Assembly: GCA_028290225.1 (NCBI GenBank)
Contig: JAQGKH010000104.1
Coordinates: 1 to 16,501 of the forward strand
Source of the DNA: Devosia sp.
GTDB taxonomy: Bacteria > Pseudomonadota > Alphaproteobacteria > Rhizobiales > Devosiaceae
Direction of reading: 5' to 3'
Length of the DNA: 16,501 bases
In this document: piece after piece, positions 1 to 6,071 of the stretch
Numbering within the stretch: the first letter of the stretch is position 1
How the letters are laid out: the number at the start of each line of letters is the position of its first letter
The notes under the pieces: model-generated
Database searches by the model: none
What the model was told of the DNA's origin: nothing
The model's input: the letters and a program-made list of their open reading frames with translations, nothing else
Made by a program: the position numbers and the translations under genes

Positions 1-242
1 ACGGGTGGGGCGGAAATGATGAGGACATCCAGGCCGCCAAGCTGCTCGACTGCCCGGTCAACCAGAGCGACAGGATCAACGAGGTCGGCTTCGGCGGCAT
101 CGTCCACCACCACGGCTTCGGCGTCAGCCAACGCGGTAGCGACCGCCGGCCCGACGCCGTGCCGCGCACCCACAAGCAGGACGCGTTGGCCTTCAAGGCC
201 GGCCATTGGTGTGGCCGCTGGACGTGAGATTTGAATGGTCAT
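1..242 (-). CDS. Short-chain dehydrogenase/reductase, N-terminal part only (runs off left edge)
   Basis: About 80 codons are visible; the reading frame is open to base 1. It starts with ATG at 242, and this ATG overlaps the TGA stop of the ferredoxin reductase (ATGA), so the two are probably translationally coupled and in one operon with the oxygenase. Residues about 20-35 (RVLLVGARHGVGPAVATALA) look like the first beta strand and glycine-rich NAD(P) turn of an SDR. LGGLDVLIISAP, about residues 68-79, matches the SDR beta-4 region where NNAG is usual. The stretch between these two is about 30 residues shorter than in classical SDRs and the NNAG motif is altered. By position it would oxidise or reduce a product of the Rieske oxygenase; that is inference. 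The catalytic Ser-Tyr-Lys region lies outside the window. Confidence 0.65.
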   Translation of the reverse strand, partial: MTIQISRPAATPMAGLEGQRVLLVGARHGVGPAVATALADAEAVVVDDAAEADLVDPVALVDRAVEQLGGLDVLIISAPP

Positions 243-1480
243 TGAGCTGCCTGTAGTTTCTGGAGTTTGACGAGCGGCATCTGCGTGTCCTGCAGGATGG
301 CAGGGTCGACAACCACGCGGTCGAGGATCATCTGGCGTAGCGGCCTGATGTCACGCGCATTATTGAGCGTGTTGCCGGCAACTATGCGGCCTGCATCGAG
401 ATAGATGGCGGTCCACTTTTCGTCGTTGGGGCTGCCGCGCCAGATCACGCGGTCCCAGCGTTCAGGCGCGCCGATGATCTGGAAGTTGTCATCATACTGG
501 TCAGTCCAGAACCAAGGCAGGTCCCTATAAGGTTCAGGCATCCCGGCGATGTGCTTGCCCACGGCGATCGCCTGGTTCTGCGCATTCTGCCAGCTTTCGA
601 GGCGGATGGTGCGGCCCAGAGCCAGACTGAACTGGCGGCAAACGTCGCCCGCCGCATAGACGGAGGGAGCGGAGGTGCGGCCCTCGGCATCGACGCAGAT
701 CCCGTTGTCACAGGTGATGCCCGCGGCTTCAGCCAGCTGGCAATCAGGCGTGCCGCCAATGCCTACGATGACCAGATCCGCAACATAGCTGTCGCCATTG
801 GCAAGCCGGACTTCGGCTGAGCTGTTGCGGTCTTCGATTGACTCAATAGCAGCGTTGAAGCGGAATGCGACCCCGTGCTTCTCATGGCGGTCGACAAGGG
901 CCGCACTGACTTCGGGCGCAACAACGCGCCCCATTGCAACGGGCCCGGCTTCAAGAACGGTGACGACGCAGCCGGAGCGGGCGGCGACAGCGGCTATCTC
1001 TAGGCCGATAAAGCCGGCACCAACGCAGACGACACTGTGGCCAGGTTTCAGCCATTGCCGGATGGGCGCCAGATCCCGCATGCTCCGTAGCGTTCGTACG
1101 CGCGGGTGATCGGCGCCTGGAACGGTGAGCAGCCGCGGCTGCATGCCGGTGGCCAGGACAAGATTCTCGTAGGCCAGGGTTTCGCCGGTCCCCAGCGTCA
1201 CGGTCTTGGCGCCCGGGTCGAACGAGGTGACGCGCTGGCCTAGTCGCAGGTCGATGCCCGCTTCGGCGTAATGGGCAAGAGGCCTGATATAGGTGCTCTC
1301 GGGTATCGCTTTTCCGGACAACACGTCCTTGGAAAGCGGTGGGCGCTCATAGGGAGGATGATCTTCTTCGCCGATGAGGATGACCGGCCGCTCCGGTTGC
1401 AGCTCGCGCACGGTGAGCGCTACCCAGCCACCCGCCTGGCCCGCACCGACGATCACCACTGGATCTTGCTGGGACGCCAT
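239..1480 (-). CDS. FAD-dependent NAD(P)H:ferredoxin reductase of a Rieske oxygenase system
   Basis: A 413-residue protein of the BphA4 / LigXd-like class, which passes electrons from NAD(P)H through FAD to a Rieske or [2Fe-2S] ferredoxin in the cytoplasm. Visible motifs are the N-terminal FAD dinucleotide fold (GAGQAG, residues 12-17), a substrate/FAD strip PPYERPPLSK at about 42-51, the second nucleotide fold for NAD(P)H (GAGFIG, 154-159, followed by a Glu at about 177 at the end of beta 2, which favours NADH), and the second FAD-contact motif SVYAAGD (273-279). The C-terminal reductase domain follows. Length is normal for the family. ATG 1480 has a strong AGGAGG ribosome site five to six bases upstream. 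It lies downstream of the oxygenase and overlaps the SDR by four bases, so it is the dedicated reductase of this cluster; the partner ferredoxin is at 3901-4260 in a separate transcription unit. Confidence 0.92.
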   Translation of the reverse strand: MASQQDPVVIVGAGQAGGWVALTVRELQPERPVILIGEEDHPPYERPPLSKDVLSGKAIPESTYIRPLAHYAEAGIDLRLGQRVTSFDPGAKTVTLGTGETLAYENLVLATGMQPRLLTVPGADHPRVRTLRSMRDLAPIRQWLKPGHSVVCVGAGFIGLEIAAVAARSGCVVTVLEAGPVAMGRVVAPEVSAALVDRHEKHGVAFRFNAAIESIEDRNSSAEVRLANGDSYVADLVIVGIGGTPDCQLAEAAGITCDNGICVDAEGRTSAPSVYAAGDVCRQFSLALGRTIRLESWQNAQNQAIAVGKHIAGMPEPYRDLPWFWTDQYDDNFQIIGAPERWDRVIWRGSPNDEKWTAIYLDAGRIVAGNTLNNARDIRPLRQMILDRVVVDPAILQDTQMPLVKLQKLQAAQ

Positions 1481-2816
1481 GAACCCTCCTACTAACCAAG
1501 CGGGGCGGCCGGCGCGAGGCCGGCCGCCCGTTTCGTTTTACCGCGTCGAAGGGCTCGCCGATCTTCTTCTCGCTGGCTTCCAGCGCCGTTTCCTTGAAGG
1601 CGCCGTCTTCGGGCAGGATGAACGAAGCGGAGCGAACCTTGTGCGTTGCCGGATCGATCCCGGGAGGAGGGTTGCCTTTTTCCATTCCGCGCGCCGCTTT
1701 CTTGAGGCGCATCCGGGCCATGATGATGGCGTTGTCGGTGGAAACGAGGTTTTCCTTGGTGCGGTCGGCGATCGGTCCCATGCTTTCCTGCAGGGAAGAG
1801 TCCTGGATGGCGATGCCCTTGATGCCCGAATAGTAGATCTTCTGGCGCTGGGCTTCGCGGTCCATCATGTAGTCGTTGTCCATATTCGCTTCCGGGCGGA
1901 ATGTGCCCGGTATGAGCACCGAGTGGACGCCATGGCCGCTGTCCATCAGTTCCACTTCCTTATCAGTTAGCGGACGGGTGGGGTGGAACGTCATGGTCCA
2001 GGCCATGCAGTTCTCGTCATCCATGGGCACCCAGGCGTGGCCGTTGAGGGCATTTCCCTTGTATGGCGGAATCAGCGTGTACCAGGGCATCATCCACTGA
2101 GTGACGCGCCAGTAATGATAGCCGGGCTCGGCCTTGCGGCGAGCGCCAATCATCAGGCCGCCCATCGATTCATGAATGTCGAACGTGGTGTTGGTCGAGC
2201 GCGCATATTTGGCGCCATCGGTGCCCTTGTGCAGCGGATCGCGGCTGATGTCGCCCGAATGGAGGAAGGACACGTGGCTCGAATCGATGCCGCCCTCCAT
2301 GGCCTGCAGGTAATTGCTCTGCTGCCACCGCTTGGACAGGTAGCGATGCTCGGCCGGCACCTGCGCCCACTCATATTCGGGAACGGGCGGCTGATGCTCG
2401 GGAGGACCCATATAGGTCCAGATCACCCCCCCGAATTCCATGCACGGATAGGACTTGAGCTTGATCTTCTGACAAAAACCGCTGGAAACCGGCTCGGACG
2501 GCACTTCGATGCATTGTCCCTCGGTGTTGTACTTCCAGCCGTGATACGGGCAGCGCAGCCCACCTTCCTCGTTGCGGCCAAACCACAGCGACACGCCACG
2601 ATGGGCACAGAATTCGTCCATCAGGCCGATCTTGCCGCTGGAATCTTTGAAGGCGATTAGGCGCTCGGAGAGCAGGGACACGCGCACCGGCGGGCAGTCA
2701 GGGGCGGGCAGTTCGGTCGCAAGGAGCGCCGGGATCCAGTACCGGCGTAACGTTTCACCCATCGCCGTTCCTGGCCCTGTGCGGGTGAGATATTCGTTGT
2801 CCTTTTCCGAGATCAT
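1347..2816 (-). CDS. Rieske non-heme iron oxygenase, alpha subunit (phthalate 4,5-dioxygenase / LigXa-like)
   Basis: Terminal oxygenase of a three-component system that hydroxylates or O-demethylates an aromatic or similar ring substrate. I start it at ATG 2816 (MISEKDNEYLTRTG, the usual family N-terminus), which has AGAGGA seven bases upstream; a 24-residue upstream extension to 2888 lacks support. The Rieske cluster ligands are C70-x-H72 and C89-x2-H92. The mononuclear iron site shows D178, H181 and H186 (IDSSHVSFLH). The recognisable protein ends at about residue 425 (GEPFDA, codon 1544-1542). As sequenced the frame then runs on for 64 Arg/Pro-rich residues, through an intergenic hairpin and 134 bases into the reductase gene. 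Dropping one G at 1541 or 1542 would give GCG-TAA, with the stop at 1540-1538. The natural end is therefore probably about 1538, with a frameshift or sequencing error. The specific substrate cannot be told from sequence. Confidence 0.88.
   Translation of the reverse strand: MISEKDNEYLTRTGPGTAMGETLRRYWIPALLATELPAPDCPPVRVSLLSERLIAFKDSSGKIGLMDEFCAHRGVSLWFGRNEEGGLRCPYHGWKYNTEGQCIEVPSEPVSSGFCQKIKLKSYPCMEFGGVIWTYMGPPEHQPPVPEYEWAQVPAEHRYLSKRWQQSNYLQAMEGGIDSSHVSFLHSGDISRDPLHKGTDGAKYARSTNTTFDIHESMGGLMIGARRKAEPGYHYWRVTQWMMPWYTLIPPYKGNALNGHAWVPMDDENCMAWTMTFHPTRPLTDKEVELMDSGHGVHSVLIPGTFRPEANMDNDYMMDREAQRQKIYYSGIKGIAIQDSSLQESMGPIADRTKENLVSTDNAIIMARMRLKKAARGMEKGNPPPGIDPATHKVRSASFILPEDGAFKETALEASEKKIGEPFDAVKRNGRPASRRPPRLVSRRVHGVPARSSGDRRCGPGGWLGSAHRARAATGAAGHPHRRRRSSSL
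1503..1529 (-). promoter_or_regulatory. Perfect GC-rich hairpin between oxygenase and reductase genes
   Basis: An 11-bp perfect inverted repeat (GGGCGGCCGGC / GCCGGCCGCCC) with a five-base loop. Reading the minus (coding) strand there is no T run after it, so it looks like an RNA stability or processing element between two cistrons. Reading the plus strand it is followed by GTTTCGTTTT, so it could stop antisense transcription. It lies inside the extended reading frame of the oxygenase, which is one reason to doubt that extension. Confidence 0.6.
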
Positions 2817-2881
2817 GCTGCTGTCCTCTTTTGAAACGCACCCGAAGTGGTCGGCCAGGCGCTGTAATTCATGGCAGGAGA

Positions 2882-2911
2882 TTGACACCGGTTACATTTG
2901 CAGTCCAATAT
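2882..2911 (+). promoter_or_regulatory. Candidate sigma-70 promoter of the LysR gene
   Basis: TTGACA at 2882-2887 and CAATAT at 2906-2911 are separated by 18 bp and point toward the LysR start at 2947. The putative -10 overlaps the shared LysR-site motif at 2903-2934, an arrangement that fits autorepression. This is pattern matching only; the corresponding minus-strand promoter for the oxygenase is not clear. Confidence 0.35.
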
Positions 2912-2934
2912 CAATTGTACATGCTGTTATTCGA
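2903..2934. promoter_or_regulatory. Candidate LysR-regulator binding site A (regulator/oxygenase divergent region)
   Basis: Begins GTCCAATATCAAT and ends GTTATTCGA. The same two blocks, with the same 32-base total length, occur at 5914-5945 in the other divergent intergenic region (22 of 32 positions identical). The first block is also half of an imperfect dyad, GTCCAAT-N4-ATTGTAC (2903-2920), as expected for a dimeric LysR-type regulator. It lies 13-44 bases upstream of the LysR GTG and 87-118 bases upstream of the oxygenase ATG. Confidence 0.55.
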
Positions 2935-2946
2935 TCGGGGAAATGA

Positions 2947-3846
2947 GTGGACCTTCGTCAGTTTCGCTATTTCGTTGCAGTTGCTGAAGAATTGCACTTC
3001 ACCCGTGCTGCAGCACGACTCAACATCGGACAGCCCCCGCTCAGCCTTCAGATCCAGGTGATCGAGCGGGAACTCGGAGTCATGCTTCTCAAGCGAACAC
3101 GCCGCAATGTAGAACTGACACCGGCCGGCCAGCTTTTTTTGCAGGAAGCACGGCTGGCACTTCTGCAAGCGGAGCGGGCGGTGCAGACCGTCACCCGCGC
3201 CGCCAAGGGCGAGATGGGTACGCTGCGCCTGAGCTTCATTACTTCAGTGCCGCTGGTGGAGGTGTTTACCGGAGCTGTTCGAGCCTTCCGCAACGCTTCT
3301 CCGGACGTGCATCTCGAACTCAAAAGCCGCTCCTCGGTCTCGATCATCGACGATGTTCTGCTGGGGACTGTGGATGTGGGCTTCACCCGCCCTTCGATCT
3401 CCACAGTACTGCCCAGCACGCTGGAAATCCTTCCCGTCTATGAGGACAACCTCATGGCCGTGCTCCCCATCGATCATCCACTTGCAGCCCAGGAAGGGCC
3501 GCTCTCAATCTCCGCACTCAAGAACGATAAGTTTGTGCTTCGCCCCCGCGGCAGTGGCACAGGTTTTTATGAGCAGGTCTTTGATATTTGCGCGGAGGCA
3601 GGGTTTTCCCCCCAGATCGTGCAGGAGGCGGTGGAAGCCACGACCACTCTGGGACTGGTCGCCGCCGGCGTCGGGATCACCATTGCGCCCGAAGCGCTGC
3701 GCACCATCAATGTGCATGGGGTGGTTTGGCGCGAGTTGACCGACGCCAATGTTCTCAGTCGCATCTATCTCATTTACAACCGCAGCAACACCAACCCAAT
3801 TCGGGAACGGTTCGTCGAGGGCTTCAGGAAGCTCAAGCTAAAATAG
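2947..3846 (+). CDS. LysR-type transcriptional regulator
   Basis: A 299-residue protein of standard LysR length. Residues 1-60 (MDLRQFRYFVAVAEELHFTR..., QPPLSLQIQVIERELG..., LTPAGQLFL) are the canonical winged helix-turn-helix; residues about 90-295 form the periplasmic-binding-like effector domain. It starts with GTG at 2947, preceded by GGGGA six bases upstream. It is transcribed divergently from the oxygenase, across 130 bp that hold candidate site A, and convergently toward the ferredoxin gene. The position and the shared motif at 5914-5945 suggest that it controls both halves of the island, probably in response to a pathway substrate or intermediate. Its effector is unknown. It resembles the CatR/BenM/CbbR branch in overall form, but I cannot assign it to a named regulator. 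Confidence 0.93.
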   Translation: MDLRQFRYFVAVAEELHFTRAAARLNIGQPPLSLQIQVIERELGVMLLKRTRRNVELTPAGQLFLQEARLALLQAERAVQTVTRAAKGEMGTLRLSFITSVPLVEVFTGAVRAFRNASPDVHLELKSRSSVSIIDDVLLGTVDVGFTRPSISTVLPSTLEILPVYEDNLMAVLPIDHPLAAQEGPLSISALKNDKFVLRPRGSGTGFYEQVFDICAEAGFSPQIVQEAVEATTTLGLVAAGVGITIAPEALRTINVHGVVWRELTDANVLSRIYLIYNRSNTNPIRERFVEGFRKLKLK

Positions 3847-3878
3847 CGAAAGCGCCGACGGACCATTCCGGTCGGCAC
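3842..3878 (-). terminator. Probable intrinsic terminator after the ferredoxin gene
   Basis: On the minus strand GTGCCGAC (3878-3871) pairs with GTCGGCGC (3859-3852), giving eight pairs including one G-T, and is followed by TTTCGCTATT. It lies between the convergent LysR and ferredoxin stops and would end the PrpD-ferredoxin transcript. The plus direction has no T run. Confidence 0.5.
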
Positions 3879-3900
3879 CTGCGGATTGACTCACGCGGCT

Positions 3901-4260
3901 TCAGATTTGGTTGGGTGCGCCCGGATCGATGAAGACGGTGCCGTTCTCCACTAGCGGAGTCCAGGTCTTGATCGGCACTTCGCACGGCGCCCCTGTGGGC
4001 ATGCCGGTACGGATATCGAACTTGCCTTGGTGGAACGGGCACTCGACCTGACAGTCCTCAACATAGCCGTCGGAAAGATAGCCGGGGCCATGCGAGCAGA
4101 GATCGGCGGTCACAAACACCATTTCGCCGACCTTGAAGACGGCGTAGGCAAAGCCATTGATCTCGGCACGCAGAGGCTGATCTTCATCCAGTTCGTCGAA
4201 TTCACAGAGCTTGGTAAGTGCAGCGCCGCGCATTGACTGGTTCGTCGTGGCCATCGTCAT
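3901..4260 (-). CDS. Rieske [2Fe-2S] ferredoxin, oxygenase electron-transfer component
   Basis: A 119-residue soluble ferredoxin that would carry electrons from the reductase (239-1480) to the oxygenase (1347-2816). The Rieske ligands are clear: C55-x-H57 (LCSHGPGYL) and C74-x2-H77 (CPFHQG), with the 16-residue spacing typical of BphA3/LigXc-type ferredoxins, then FDIRTG and a C-terminal beta segment. I start at ATG 4260, preceded by AGGTG eight bases upstream; ATG 4254 is also possible. A start at 4302 would fall in the loop of the upstream hairpin and is not credible. It follows the PrpD-like gene with only 63 bases between, most of which form a terminator-like hairpin, so its expression relative to that gene may be tuned. 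It is unusual that the ferredoxin is not in the same unit as the oxygenase and reductase. Confidence 0.92.
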   Translation of the reverse strand: MTMATTNQSMRGAALTKLCEFDELDEDQPLRAEINGFAYAVFKVGEMVFVTADLCSHGPGYLSDGYVEDCQVECPFHQGKFDIRTGMPTGAPCEVPIKTWTPLVENGTVFIDPGAPNQI

Positions 4261-4275
4261 TGTTGTCGCACCTGG

Positions 4276-4315
4276 AAAAATGGAAGAGCGCCTCCGCGGC
4301 AAACCGCGGAGGCGC
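4276..4315 (-). terminator. Terminator-like hairpin between the PrpD-like and ferredoxin genes
   Basis: On the minus strand a perfect 12-bp stem (GCGCCTCCGCGG / CCGCGGAGGCGC, 4315-4304 and 4299-4288) with a four-base loop is followed by TCTTCCATTTTT. It starts about nine bases after the PrpD-like stop and ends about 15 bases before the ferredoxin ATG. It may terminate most transcripts and let a fraction through, or the ferredoxin may also have its own promoter. Confidence 0.65.
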
Positions 4316-4323
4316 AGCGATCA

Positions 4324-5802
4324 TCAGGCAGCCTTTTCCTGGGCTGCTGATGCCCAGTCGAAGGCGAGGAGCTTAGTGAAGTCCTTGACGTTGGGGATAG
4401 CGTCAAACCCGACCAGCGCGTTGATGATCCGGTTGGTCACTTCCTGGCCAGCGAAAGGAAGAGCGTTTTGGGTAACCTTCTGGGCGATGTCGGCGTCCGA
4501 GAACGGCGCCTTGGGGTGGCCAGGGAAGGGCTTGGCGGCGCCATGCACCACGGTGCCGTCCACCAGCTCGATCTCGACCCGCGAGAGGTAGCCAGCGGCG
4601 GCGCGGGCAAGCTTGCCGCCCTTGAGCGTGCCCAGCGCAGGCTCGGCAACGCACTTGACCTGCTCGGCGACAAACTGCTGGCGCTTGCGATCAAGCACGC
4701 GCTCGATGTCGAAGCTCTCGATCCCGATATTGCCCTCGAAAATCGCGGCAGCCACGACATATGGCATCGAGTGGTCGGCCGTTTCACGGCTGATCGGGTG
4801 GTATGGGTCTTGGCGCATTTCGATGAAGTGCTGGTACGCACCCTCGTCCGAGAACACGCGGACTTCCTTGATCTGGCTGAGATCGGCAACCTGGGAACGG
4901 GCCTCGAGCGCCGCACGGATAGCGCTTTGGGCCATCGAGCCGACCGGCCACAGCTTCATGTAGGTCTGGGCAATGCGCGAGAGCGGCTTGTCCGCATGCA
5001 GGCGATCGAGAATGACCGCCGCAGAGTCGTGTTCGTTGCGCAACTTGGCGATGAACCCGTTGCTGCCGGTAAACGGACGGACCGGAGCTTCGACACCGGC
5101 CTGGGCCAGGAAGCAGGCCTGGAGGGCGTTGCGCACGGCATCTGAGCCGTTGAAGCGCTTCCACAGAGTCAGGTCGCCTTGTTCGTTGAGTTCGCAGCTT
5201 TCCACTTCGTCGGTGGCGAAGTGCGGCGTCACGGTCATGCCGAAAGCTTCGCGGGCCTGGTTGACATTGAGCTTGAGAAGGCGTGCGATGGCGGCGCAAG
5301 CGCCGATGGCGGTCAGGTTGGTATAGTCCCAGCCACCAGGAGCGGTGGAAAAGGCGTCGAATGCGGCGCCAACGACTTCATAGCCCACGGCGAGAGCCAC
5401 CAGCACGTCATGGCCAGAAGCATCGGTCCATTCGCCCACGGCGATGACTGCGGCAGTCATGTCGCTCGGGTGACCCGAATTACGCTCTCCAACGTAGAAA
5501 TCGTTGTAGTCGTAGCAGCGCAGGAGCGAGCCGTTGACAAAGCCAGCGAGGTCCGGATTGGCCCGCATCGAGGTGCCCCAGATGGTCGCGCCATCCGGAC
5601 GGGTGAAGGGGCCAGCGAACTTGCGGGCAATGTGGGAGGCTTTGTGGTCCAGGGCGCCTAGCGCAACGGCGACGCTGTCGCTGAGGGCGCGCTTGGCGGA
5701 ACTGATCATCTCAGGGCTGAGATCGCCCGAGACGTTCACTGTAAAGTCCGCAAGGCGCTCAGCCACCTCGTCGCGATAGGAAAACTTGCTAGCCGTGGTC
5801 AT
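4324..5802 (-). CDS. MmgE/PrpD family protein (2-methylcitrate dehydratase-like)
   Basis: 492 residues from ATG 5802 (MTTASKFSYRDEVAERLADF). A TTG 78 bases further upstream would add a basic, non-conserved leader and is less likely. The family contains 2-methylcitrate dehydratase, cis-aconitate decarboxylase and iminodisuccinate epimerase, all acting on polycarboxylates in the cytoplasm. Family features seen are the helical N-terminal domain with GHPSDMTAAVIAVGEW at about 145-160, TNLTAIGACAAIARLL at about 190-205, and in the C-terminal domain KLWPVGSMAQSAIRAAL followed by DPYHPISRETADHSMPYVVAAAIFEG. It faces the D-2-hydroxyacid dehydrogenase across a 266-bp divergent region with the shared LysR motif. 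It probably acts on a carboxylic-acid intermediate after ring attack, as a dehydratase, isomerase or decarboxylase; the reaction is not determinable from this sequence. Confidence 0.9.
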   Translation of the reverse strand: MTTASKFSYRDEVAERLADFTVNVSGDLSPEMISSAKRALSDSVAVALGALDHKASHIARKFAGPFTRPDGATIWGTSMRANPDLAGFVNGSLLRCYDYNDFYVGERNSGHPSDMTAAVIAVGEWTDASGHDVLVALAVGYEVVGAAFDAFSTAPGGWDYTNLTAIGACAAIARLLKLNVNQAREAFGMTVTPHFATDEVESCELNEQGDLTLWKRFNGSDAVRNALQACFLAQAGVEAPVRPFTGSNGFIAKLRNEHDSAAVILDRLHADKPLSRIAQTYMKLWPVGSMAQSAIRAALEARSQVADLSQIKEVRVFSDEGAYQHFIEMRQDPYHPISRETADHSMPYVVAAAIFEGNIGIESFDIERVLDRKRQQFVAEQVKCVAEPALGTLKGGKLARAAAGYLSRVEIELVDGTVVHGAAKPFPGHPKAPFSDADIAQKVTQNALPFAGQEVTNRIINALVGFDAIPNVKDFTKLLAFDWASAAQEKAA

Positions 5803-5913
5803 CTCGTTTCGAACCTCACGATCCCGATTTTGATCTACGGAGCCCACTTTACCTGCTTGGGCGTGGCTGACGGGCTCCAACTAACCTTGAGGTAGCCTGG
5901 CCTGACTGCGTGT

Positions 5914-5945
5914 GTCCAATATTAATGTACCGGTTAGTTATTCGA
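5914..5945. promoter_or_regulatory. Candidate LysR-regulator binding site B (PrpD-like/dehydrogenase divergent region)
   Basis: GTCCAATATTAAT at 5914-5926 and GTTATTCGA at 5937-5945 repeat the two blocks of site A at exactly the same spacing. It lies 112-143 bases upstream of the PrpD-like ATG and 124-155 bases upstream of the proposed dehydrogenase start, a central position from which one regulator could act on both directions. Confidence 0.55.
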
Positions 5946-6002
5946 CAAAAGAGATCAGTACCACTGACCTATACATTCGAAGAGGCTATCAAAGCGCGCT
6001 CC

Positions 6003-6015
6003 ATTGATATTGGAC
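6003..6015. promoter_or_regulatory. Inverted third copy of the GTCCAATATCAAT block
   Basis: ATTGATATTGGAC is the exact reverse complement of the first 13 bases of site A. The second block (GTTATTCGA) is not present next to it. It lies 54-66 bases upstream of the proposed dehydrogenase start, where a LysR activation site may be found, and supports placing the gene start downstream of it. Confidence 0.4.
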
Positions 6016-6057
6016 AGGCACATTACGCCGGCTTAATCGAAAACCGTAGTAAACCCC

Positions 6058-6071
6058 GGGAGGCTCCTATT
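6058..6071 (+). promoter_or_regulatory. Ribosome binding site followed by an apparent ATT start codon
   Basis: GGGAGG at 6058-6063 is five bases upstream of ATT at 6069-6071, exactly where the conserved part of the dehydrogenase begins (RPTILVTKPL). No in-frame ATG, GTG or TTG lies within 100 bases upstream, and the upstream part of the frame contains the regulatory motifs. Either the gene uses the rare ATT start or an ATG was changed to ATT, in the cell or in the read. Confidence 0.55.

Noticed and set aside
1374..1970. Plus-strand open frame of 198 codons across the reductase/oxygenase junction
   Set aside because: It is antisense to two well-supported genes and shows no family resemblance.
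5910..6068. GTG start at 5910 for the 2-hydroxyacid dehydrogenase, giving 53 extra residues
   Set aside because: There is no ribosome site, the extension has no family character, and it covers the LysR-site motifs; the start at 6069 fits better.
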